From Mytilisepta virgata (Eukaryota > Mollusca > Bivalvia > Mytilida > Mytilidae), in contig CM051514.1 of the NCBI GenBank assembly GCA_028015205.1, positions 3,720,001 through 3,784,000 on the forward strand: DNA of 64,000 nucleotides. Reading direction: 5' to 3'. This document shows positions 58,201-64,000 of this stretch, one piece after another. The notes under the pieces are model-generated. The model was not told where the DNA came from. It worked only from the letters and a program-made list of their open reading frames with translations, and did not search any database. Within the stretch, counting starts at the first letter, position 1, and each line of letters starts with the position of its first letter. The position numbers and the translations under genes were made by a program.

Positions 58201-61200
58201 GGTCTGTGATAGCTCATTTTTGAGAGCAAAATGGTGGCAAACTGTGAGGAGGTAGTGGCAAAGAGACGGGATCCTGGGAGTAGGGGGCATGAAGTCGGAG
58301 TTGAGGGAATCGGGAATCGGGAATATTTGGAGAACACCCTGTGGGACGTTTTGTGTGCAACACATTTTGTAATTTTTTATAGGACGAAAAATTGGATGGC
58401 GGCAATTACTTCTTGGCCAGTAAAGTTTAGTAGGCATGTATATTAATATATATCTGTCAGCCATCCCCCCTCAGTCAGAATCAAATGGTCCGATAATAGC
58501 ATTTTAGGATTAATAGTAACCGTTTATTACCTGGGTTTTCCAGTCATGATCGAACGCAGCGCCACCTGTCGTCTTCAGAAAACAAGAAAAACGAGCACCA
58601 TCTGTCATCATAATGATCGTTAGAATAATACAACGATGACATTTAACGAATCGACATGTTTCAAGTTACAAAACATCAATATACGAATTTTGAAATTACA
58701 CAGTTACAAGTGGCTAATTGACAATTTACAAATTAAGAATTTTGAAATTACACAGTTACAAGTTACAAATTGACAATTTACGAATTAAGAATTTAGAAAT
58801 TACATAGTTACAAGTTACAAATTGACAATTTACGAATTAAGAATTTAGAAATTACACAGTTACACGTTACAAATTGACAATTTACGAATTAAGAATTTTG
58901 ACCCCGTTGGCTTTCCATAAACGTCTGCCATTTATATTTTGTCATTTCTTAATTGTCCGAGTCATTGTTGTGTTTAATCAAAAAGAAACAACTCTACAAG
59001 AACTAGCAGTCTGAAAATCTAGTATTGCCCAGTCTAGCCAGGCAATACCCGATTTTTAGACCGGAAGGGTTCATATCACAGATTTCTTCATATCATGTGA
59101 TCCTAGATTTTTTTACTGATTATTCAATACTGTGGAGTACTCACCTCCACGACAAGCCTGAACAAATATTAATCTTGGTTTTTCATTCAATCCAGGACAA
59201 TTAAATGATGTAAATAAATCTGTCATTTTCTTCAGAGAAATTTCTTCACCGTCTATTCCAAATACACCTGTAGTATGACCATGAGACATTATGACTATCA
59301 CTAGACATTCCATATCATTCCAGTTAACTTTGTTTCTTTCTTCTGTCAGAAATTTTAACATTGCCTAGAAATATTTAACTTAAGTTCAATTACTGTTTTA
59401 CAGAATCATAATTATTCAAGACGTGACAGTAAAACTCTATAATTTGTCTAGAACATAGTTTTCTTATAGGCTTTTACGCCATTATTGGTAAATGGCTATA
59501 TCCTGTTCTTATTGGTAGAAGAAGCCCAAATACCCAGAAGTAACGAAGAAAAGATTCAGTCCTTGTGATGTATGATCTCCCCTGAAACCACAGCCTAAAT
59601 GGTGATCTGCATTATTCTATTTTGGTCAGTTCACTTTGGATATGGCATCACATTTATATCATACAAAGACCAGTTTCCTTCCAGGAGTAAATTATTAATG
59701 ATATTTTGTAAAATATTTGTACTTTATAAAAGATATTTACATTTCTGAATGCATGATACATATATGTCTGAATTTAAGTTTGCATTTTAAATTTTTACAA
59801 CAGATCTCTATAAATATTTGTTGTAAACAAATAATAACAATAATCTCAAAATATCAAGCAACTATGGTGAGTGGGGTGATGAAATGATACTGGGTCCTGG
59901 GAATTTTATTTGACATGTTTGAAGCACCCATAAGCCTTATTTCATTTTTTTTGTTTTTTGTTTGTAAGTAGCCCTGACAATGTTTTTCTTTAATTAGCAC
60001 ACCGTACTTCTGATTCCATGATTATCAAGTTTTGGCACCATATATTGTTTAGAATCATTAGTTTTACTTTTTCACCAAATATGGTTCCTCAATTTTGGTT
60101 GTCTCATTGAGGCTTACCCCATATCCTTTATTGTTCAGATTTCACTAGTAATGTTTACCTTTCCATGTAAATCATTCTCTCTGACAACATCAAACTGTAA
60201 TTCTTTAAATAGGCTCACAATGTTATCAGCATCCACATCTGAACCTGGTCTGTTGTTCAACTTACTTTCCTTTAAAAATGTCATATTGTTTATTACAAAA
60301 ACTTTTCCTCGTACTTTATTCCTCATTTTGTAAACCTGTAAGATAAAAATGTAATACCACTAGAAACAGCTATTGGTTATTATCCTCGGGGAAACATTAA
60401 AAATAGTGGTTTTCCCTTAAATTTCAAGCCAAGGAGGTTAAGCCAACACCGATAGATTTAATGGAGTTCTATGAATTATTTTCTATTTTATTACGTTTTG
60501 TCACGCTGTGTGCAACCACCACGGGTGGTCAAAGTTATCGGTCATTTCCTTATTAATAGCGGTCGCTCATTAATATCACGGAACACCATTAAATCTAACT
60601 GTCTTGGCTTAACCTCCTCGGCTTAAGCGTAATTTCGGAGGGTTTGCATGAAATTTAAGGAAAAACCCCTATTTTTAATGTTTCCCAGAGGATAATAAGC
60701 AATAGCTGTTTAAAGTGCACATTTAAACAAACAACAAATTTGATAACAGGAAAGATCAACAATGACATTCCAATCAATCAAAGCAACCCAACTGAGAGAA
60801 CTCCAGACAAAAAAATAACATAAAAGAGTACAAAACACAAACATGAACACAACAGAGAGTCAATATAGTCTAATACATGTGTATACTAAAGAACACTGTT
60901 TAAATTTCAGAGATTCCAACATCCATAAAATCTCTTATTATTTTCAGAGTGGTGAATTCCATGATTTCTGAGTGAAAGAAGAATTTAACATTTCACACAA
61001 TCAAGGAAGTTATGTAACAATAGTGCTGTACAAACTTTGACACCTGTCACCTAACAACATCAACAATTAATTTTTTTAATTTCAATATTAGTTATACAAT
61101 AAATAATCAGTTATTGAGGCTGATCTGTGTTGAACAAAAACAACGATTGTAGATGTTAAATATAACAAGAGTGCACACAATACACGTCGCGCCTGAGTAT

Positions 61201-63967
61201 GCACATGAACACAGAATAATAATTATCTGATACCCGACATTTTGCAAGTCAAAGGAAACTGTGTTAAAATAAATTGAGGTCAATGTCAAAAGGCAGGTGT
61301 CATACCGACATGTATCCACTAAGAACTAAATATGATGGGTCTAGGTATTAAAGTTGCTGCGAAATGGAAATAATCTCGAAAATGTGACAAAGTCACTCAA
61401 GCATGCAATTGAGGCCAATGTCCGGACACAGGTGTCAGACTTGCATGTAACCACTAAAAACTTTCTTAGACCAAACATGGATTGGTCTAGGTATTACAAG
61501 TGCTGAAAAAAGGACTTAAGGAAATTTGGATGAAAGTCTCTCAACCATGAAATTGACGTCAAGGTCCAGAGACAAGAGTCAGATTGGCATGTACCGACTA
61601 AGAACTATATACACACCAAACACAGATGGGTCTAGGTATTACAGTTGCTGAAAAAAGGATTTAGCCACGAAAAAGTGACAAAGTCACTCAAGTATGAAAT
61701 TGAGGTCAAGGTCCCAAACCAGTGTCAGACTGACATGTACCCACCAAGAACTATCTATTAAATATGGTGGGTCTAGGTATTCTAGTTGCTGAGAAAAGGA
61801 CTTAACCAAAAAAAGGTGACAAAGTCGCTCAAAGATGAAATTTAGGTCAATGTACCAAGCCAGGTGTCAGACTGGCATTTACCCAACAAGCACTATCTAT
61901 AGATCAAATATGGTTGGCCTAGGTATTACAGTTTCTGAGAAATGGACAACCACGAAAAAGTGACAAAGTCATTCCAGAATGAAATTGAGGTCAAGGGAAA
62001 GTTATTAAAGTTTTAAATAAACAGCTGCGCCACTAACGCATGATACACCCGTCGTCTTGTGAAAAATAAATGTTTTTGGAATCCTCCTTTATTTAGTGGA
62101 GCTGCTGGTGGGATCTATATGGAAACCGGGAAAACCATAAGCGTGTAAACTTTTAAGCAATAGAGATATGGCGCAAAATGTAACAAAAAATGACTACCTT
62201 TTTTACCAAAAAGCTCAATAAAAATTCAATAACAAAAAAATAAAATAAAGAATCATTCCGAAAAAGTATACAGATCTTTAGATTAATATAACTAAGAAGC
62301 GTGTAAAGTTTTAAGCAATAATCATAAATCGTTTTTGAGATACGGCGCGACACACTTCTGTTTTAGTTACAAAGTCCCGTAACTCAAAAAGTTTTAATCT
62401 TATTTTCACCAAAAAGTATACAGATCGTTTGACCATCATAAGAAACAACTATATTAAGTTTCGTGAAATTTGGATGAGTCGTTCTCAAGTTACATGTTTC
62501 AGATGAACAGACGGACGTATAAAAACTTGATGCCGCCGTCGTCACTGCCGGAAAGAAATACCTATATCTCGCCTCCACGAATATCATCGCAGGCAAGACA
62601 ATTAAAATGTCATCATAAGTTTTTGAGAAATAAACTAAAATGTAAAGCTTTAACCAAAGTCACTCAAGTAGGTTATTTTGAGTTGTTAAGTGTTGTAAAG
62701 TTATGTAGTACTTAACAATATGACTGCAGTTGTGAAATATCATATAAATATTACCTAAAGCAAGTTCTTTAATAAGATACAAAAATTTAACCAAAGTCAC
62801 TAAAGCATAAAATGTAGGTCATTATTACTCAAACTTTCTAAGTTGTTTTGCACCCCAAAAATACCTTTAATATTTTACAGCAGCTAGGCTCTTTAAAAAT
62901 ACACCTAAATGGTCAAAATTTAACCAAAGTCACTCTAACATAAAATGTAGGTCATGGTGACTCAAATGATGTATTTCAACGGGATTCTGAGAAATGCACC
63001 TGACTGCAAAATCTTTAGCAAGTCACTCAAGCATGAAATGTAGGTTAATAATGTGCCAATTGCTGGAGAAATCCATTATATAATGTTAGATTTCCAACAA
63101 TGCTGCATTAACAAAACTATATGCTACTTCCTTAAAAACAAAAGTAGTTTCAACATTTAGTATGTTGACAATTTCACAAGACTAAACTAAACCATGTAAA
63201 CCTAATGTTGCTTCAACAAAGACCAACATGAGAGTGACAATTTACAATAACATCAAGTCTGATATTAGTTTCAACATCACATTAGCACAAAATTGTCATG
63301 TTATCAGTTATGAAATTTTAGGCCACGAATATATATAAAGTATTTTGTGCATATAAATACTCTTATACATGGTTATATAGACAGATTGAGAGTAGAATGT
63401 CAGCTCCACTTGACCCTAAGATTCAGCTCCATGTCATGATGTGACCTAATTATGTCATAGACCAATTGTGATGTCATAATTTTTTCTTTGTGATGTCATA
63501 ATTTTTTCTTTGTGATGCCAAAAACTACAAGAATTAGTATTAAATTCAGCAATGGTGGACAGAACTGTCAACTCAGGTAGATAAAAATACAGATTAAGAA
63601 AAAAAAATGTGAAACAAATTCAAAAGTGTATAAATACTATACACGTGAAATCTAGAAATCCAAATTATAAAAAAAAGTAAGGTCGTGACAAATACACTTA
63701 ACTTCTGTAATCCAAAATTAAGTCTTGTAATATGGCAAATATTATAAAAATTTATTTATAATAATATTAAACATTTAATGAATATAAACATATTAAACAA
63801 TTTCCGTGTTATATACATATAGCCACAATATTTAATACAAATATAAGTAACATTTACCTTATCATCACTTGTGTAGGCATGAATATAAACTGGACTTTTT
63901 AAATCTTGAATTGTTTTTACATGATCTTTCTCCATTTTTTGCTGTTCAACTTCTAATGGAGGCCATA
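43107..63967 (-). CDS. Caspase (cysteine protease), p20 and p10 regions, six exons, N-terminus outside window
   Basis: Spliced minus-strand model: 63967-63858, 60335-60159, 59364-59145, 53864-53676, 47880-47771, 43241-43107. The pieces sum to 941 nt and stay in frame to TAA (312 residues). p20 carries the conserved NNRPGSDVDADN (S1 Arg), catalytic His in IVIMSHGH and catalytic Cys in QACRG, with the next residue Glu made across the intron. p10 carries the substrate-binding YRN and GSWF, and ends with YFFPGVYDNP. Caspases cleave after Asp in apoptosis or immune signalling. The upstream exon suggests a prodomain, but its CARD or DED is outside, so initiator or effector type is open. Introns are up to 5.9 kb and packed with repeats. 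Confidence 0.92.
44038..44990. repeat. Repeat B copy with about 150-bp internal units
   Basis: Opens ACAAGAGTGGACACACTAAA then TGTCTCGCCTGAATATGCAC. It contains five or so diverged units with CAGTTGCTGARAAATGGACT, TCACTCAAGCATGAAATTGA, GGTCAAGG, GTGTCAGACTGGCATGTACC and GGTGGGTCTAGGTAT. It ends with TGCCGCCGTCGCCGCC and ACCTATATCTCGCC. Confidence 0.8.
46292..46644 (+). mobile_element. tRNA-derived SINE
   Basis: 353 bp. The head (46292-46364) is tRNA-like: GCCTCGGTGGTCTCGTGGTA with an A-box-like block, then B box GGTTCGATCC at 46342-46351. The body contains GACGTTAAAATTGG, CGGCTCAGAGTCAGTATAAT, CAGTTACCTCGTGAGCTAGC and CTCGTCCTGATATGCA; the tail is AACAATTCATCCATCC. A decayed partner lies reversed at 29455-29750. 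The open frames over it (46201-46524) are chance. Confidence 0.85.
47015..47765. repeat. Repeat D copy
   Basis: Starts near ACAGCTGTGCCACAAGCGCA and TCGTCTTGTGAAAAA. It contains TTTAGTGGAGCTGCTGGTGG, then three diverged sub-units with AAAGTATACAGATCTT, AATAAAACTAACAAG, AAGCAATAATCATAAAT and GAGATACGGCG. It ends GCGACATGTTTACGATGGAC. Closely related text lies at 62022-62590. It ends five bases before the caspase p10 exon boundary. Confidence 0.75.
47771..47880 (-). CDS. Caspase exon: p10 core
   Basis: Minus acceptor TCTGTTATAG, donor GTAAGT; 110 nt, phase 1 to 0. It encodes GTPAYRNINVGSWFLNAIVW then TFKYHADELEIQHLMLR. YRN and GSWF are the p10 substrate-binding signatures. Pro-Ala replaces the more usual Val-Ser before the aromatic residue. 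Confidence 0.9.
47999..48262 (-). mobile_element. tRNA-derived SINE with target-site duplication
   Basis: Read on the minus strand it starts GGGGCCTCGGTGGCCGAGTG (tRNA-like head, A box), has the B-box-like GTTCGAATCTC (48173-48183 on plus as GAGATTCGAAC), a body with CCGACCTTCGG and GGTTACTCTGGCTTCCTCC, and an AACAAACAAAC tail. ATTACAAGG flanks both ends (47990-47998 and 48266-48274), a perfect 9-bp target duplication. The overlapping plus-strand frame 47972-48277 is chance. Confidence 0.9.
48275..49582. other. Caspase intron, nothing recognised
   Basis: AT-rich intron sequence without a clear repeat or open frame of interest. It separates the SINE from the long Repeat A copy. Confidence 0.5.
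49583..53159 (+). repeat. Repeat A, long copy with a nested element
   Basis: Opens AAGAGGCTCACCAGAGTCTG then TATCGCTCACCTGGAG and closes GGCCAGGTGAGCTAAAAA. Internal text differs from the 40.7-kb copy (AAAAAGGGCAATAACTCCTA, TGGGTTTYGGGATTTCCTT, AGGTAGATCTCAACATGGCA, repeated about three times). A second repeat (50285-52262) sits inside it, and the host text resumes with ATTCTATTTTTAGC after it. Confidence 0.75.
50285..52262. repeat. Repeat C, nested in Repeat A, ending in a 27-nt palindrome
   Basis: Left end GCTCCGCTGGGCGCAGC with TACGACCGCA at 50306-50315. The right end is a near-perfect palindrome, 52235-52261: TACGACCGCAAAA, one A, then its exact complement TTTTGCGGTCGTA. Internal features: a direct duplication of about 190 bp (50,525-50,720 and 51,225-51,417), C-runs at 50,725 and 51,403, and three copies of a block with CTAATTCCTAAAYTGTTGGG, AACCTTCCTTTTGTGGTC. 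Confidence 0.75.
53160..53675. other. Caspase intron, nothing recognised
   Basis: AT-rich sequence between Repeat A and the linker exon. No open frame or repeat recognised. Confidence 0.5.
53676..53864 (-). CDS. Caspase exon: intersubunit linker and start of p10
   Basis: Minus acceptor TTTATAAACAG, donor GTAGAT; 189 nt, phase 1-1. It completes QACRGE and encodes an acidic, Thr/Gln-rich linker (TGIQESQDGDQTDATSDG, ATDETDAVGTMESEK), then ADFLIAYATPE of p10. Several Asp residues are candidate processing sites. The longer ORF in another frame here (53694-53906) is a shadow. Confidence 0.88.
54235..55090 (+). repeat. Two Repeat A starts, truncated
   Basis: CTAGAGGCTCCCAGGAGCCT with GTATCGCTTAACTAG at 54235 and CTAGAGGCTCCCGGGAGCCT with GTATCGCTCACCTGG at 54832. 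Each is followed by the typical AGTTCCAACTGGCTCA / CTATGTTAAAC / GCAGCCATCTTGGA text and no 3' end. A run of 23 or so G begins at about 55,093. Confidence 0.75.
55091..56095. other. Caspase intron with poly-G and a short palindrome
   Basis: Long G-run at 55,093-55,115. A foldback CAAGTCAAGGAAGCGTTCCT then TGACATTTC lies at about 55,405-55,440, with TTTGAAATGTCAAG matching. The open frame 55465-55791 has no recognisable motif and no splice support. Confidence 0.45.
56096..57587 (+). mobile_element. Tc1/mariner transposon
   Basis: 1,492 bp. Terminal inverted repeats: TACTGAACCGCAAAAGAAAG on the left, CACTGAACCGCAAAAGAAAT read from the right, both continuing GTCGC. TA flanks both ends (56094-56095 and 57588-57589), the target duplication of this superfamily. 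It encodes one transposase, broken by a deletion. It lies in a caspase intron, opposite to the gene. Confidence 0.93.
56384..57395 (+). pseudogene. Tc1/mariner transposase, frameshifted
   Basis: The likely start is ATG at 56384 (MPRLTPQQREQAIGRLDAGQ); the ATG at 56324 upstream is poorly supported. N-terminal paired-type helix-turn-helix, GRPQVTTPRQ hook, first catalytic Asp in IIFSDESRYC, second in FQQDNARAHTA. The frame then ends at 57151. The rest is in another frame at 57156-57395 (INVMDWPASSPDLNPIEHLW with the catalytic Glu). From the second Asp codon to the Glu codon is 79 nt, where DD34E enzymes need 105, so 26 nt are missing. Not functional. Confidence 0.9.
57590..59144. other. Caspase intron with two tandem repeats
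   Basis: A direct duplication of about 170 bp, 57,841-58,010 and 58,097-58,250, shares CTGGTCAGAGAGAAGA, TTTTATTTCTCCAYGAAAAT and ATAGCTCATTT. At about 58,680-58,905 there is a 52-bp tandem repeat, about four copies, with ATTGACAATTTACGAATTAA (58781, 58833, 58885 spacing). Short open frames near 58,100-58,460 on both strands are chance. Confidence 0.65.
59145..59364 (-). CDS. Caspase exon: catalytic His and Cys
   Basis: Minus acceptor ATTTCTAG, donor GTGAGT at 59144; 220 nt, phase 0 to 1. It encodes CLVIVIMSHGHTTGVFGIDG (catalytic His) and RLIFVQACRG (catalytic Cys), ending in the first base of the next codon. Without splicing the frame runs EYSTVLNNQ then stop, which is not caspase-like. 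Confidence 0.94.
59365..60158. other. Caspase intron with possible SINE scrap
   Basis: Around 59,470-59,530 the text GGTAAATGGCTATAT, GTTCTTATTGGTAGAAGAAG and CCCAAATACCC loosely matches the tail side of the SINE at 47999-48262 (GTTTTTATTGGTGGAGGAAG, CCAGAGTAACC). The rest is AT-rich and featureless. Confidence 0.35.
60159..60335 (-). CDS. Caspase exon: start of p20
   Basis: Minus acceptor ATCTTACAG, donor GTAAAC; 177 nt, phase 0-0. It encodes VYKMRNKVRGKVFVINNMTF, then NNRPGSDVDADNIVSLFKEL and the FDVVRENDLHGK end. The RGKVFVINN strand and RxGSDxDxxN match caspase p20; the Arg lines the S1 pocket. Confidence 0.92.
60364..60711. mobile_element. MITE with long terminal inverted repeats
   Basis: 348 bp starting AAACAGCTATTGGTTATTAT and ending with the complement of AAACAGCTATTGCTTATTAT. 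The inverted match continues about 65 bp through GGGAAACATTAAAAATAG and CCTTAAATTTCA, with few mismatches. A second inner inverted pair (AAGCCAAGGAGGTTAAGCC / GGCTTAACCTCCTCGGCTT) extends the foldback. No open frame, no clear target duplication. It lies 30 bp from the caspase p20 exon. Confidence 0.85.
61165..62020. repeat. Repeat B copy
   Basis: Opens ACAAGAGTGCACACAATACA and CGTCGCGCCTGAGTATGCAC. It contains five diverged units with TGGGTCTAGGTATTA, AGTTGCTGARAAA, GTGACAAAGTCACTCAAG, GAAATTGAGGTCAAGG and GTGTCAGACT. It runs directly into a Repeat D copy, an order also suggested near 44-47 kb. Confidence 0.78.
62022..62590. repeat. Repeat D copy fused to a Repeat B end
   Basis: Opens ACAGCTGCGCCACTAACGCA; shares TTTAGTGGAGCTGCTGGTGG, AAAGTATACAGATCTTTAGA and AAGCAATAATCATAAATCG with 47015-47765. 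It ends ATGCCGCCGTCGTCACTGCC and ACCTATATCTCGCC like Repeat B at 44,970, so B and D are probably parts of one composite family. Confidence 0.75.
62591..63857. other. Caspase intron with a diverged short repeat
   Basis: AACCAAAGTCACTCAAGCAT then AAAATGTAGGTCA recurs, diverged, at about 62,650, 62,790, 62,925 and 63,020. TTGTGATGTCATAATTTTTTC occurs twice in tandem at about 63,467-63,505. Otherwise AT-rich with no gene. Confidence 0.55.
63858..63967 (-). CDS. Caspase exon: linker before p20
   Basis: Minus acceptor TTGTTACAG and donor GTAAAT; 110 nt, phase 1 to 0. It encodes VWPPLEVEQQKMEKDHVKTI then QDLKSPVYIHAYTSDDK. This corresponds to the prodomain-p20 linker. It is the first caspase exon inside the window; no domain signature by itself. 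Confidence 0.7.
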
Positions 63968-64000
63968 CTGTAACAAAGCGTAACAAGTAACATGAGTAAA

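Overview
The window looks like nuclear DNA of a marine invertebrate, most probably a bivalve mollusc. It is AT-rich, with many short exons between standard GT-AG introns. It carries tRNA-derived SINEs and many interspersed repeat copies that open near GCTCACCTG and close near CAGGTGAGC. The two host genes are animal families: a secreted mucin/thrombospondin-repeat glycoprotein and a caspase. The bivalve assignment is inference; no database was searched.

Region 1 to about 28,060 (+ strand) holds the 3' part of one large gene. I reconstruct 27 exons (603 to 27,905). Every junction keeps one frame, giving about 2,151 residues in the window. Order: four tandem Thr/Pro/Ser-rich mucin exons, the first three on near-identical 1,406-bp units; two very short PTS exons; an unidentified two-exon domain rich in predicted beta strands; a second PTS exon; a VWC-like module; two TSP1 repeats; TIL plus VWC; TSP1; VWC; three TSP1 repeats; TIL plus VWC; a C-terminal cystine knot (CTCK); and a short basic tail. 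The 5' end lies outside the window. The architecture resembles SCO-spondin and gel-forming mucins. Introns carry several minisatellites, a palindromic repeat and a foldback element.

Region 28 to 43 kb is a graveyard of mobile DNA between the facing 3' ends of the two genes. It contains decayed SINEs; a broken Polinton/Maverick (adintovirus-like) remnant with pieces of protein-primed DNA polymerase B, packaging ATPase, a probable capsid protein and a small helical protein; a Gypsy LTR retrotransposon deletion derivative inserted into an older repeat with a 4-bp target duplication; and long repeats including a 166-bp tandem array.

Region 43.1 to 64 kb (- strand) is a caspase gene lacking its N-terminal exons. 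Six exons encode the end of the prodomain/linker, the p20 subunit (catalytic His in MSHG, Cys in QACRG), an acidic intersubunit linker and the p10 subunit to the stop codon. Its large introns hold a full SINE pair, nested repeats, a Tc1/mariner element (about 1.49 kb, TA duplication, broken transposase), a MITE with long inverted repeats and several tandem arrays.

I see no RNA gene other than the tRNA-like heads of SINEs, no CRISPR array and no bacterial-type operon. The most original signals are the exon-plus-intron array of the mucin gene, the 42-bp minisatellite that multiplies an in-frame splice donor, and the rearranged Polinton remnant.
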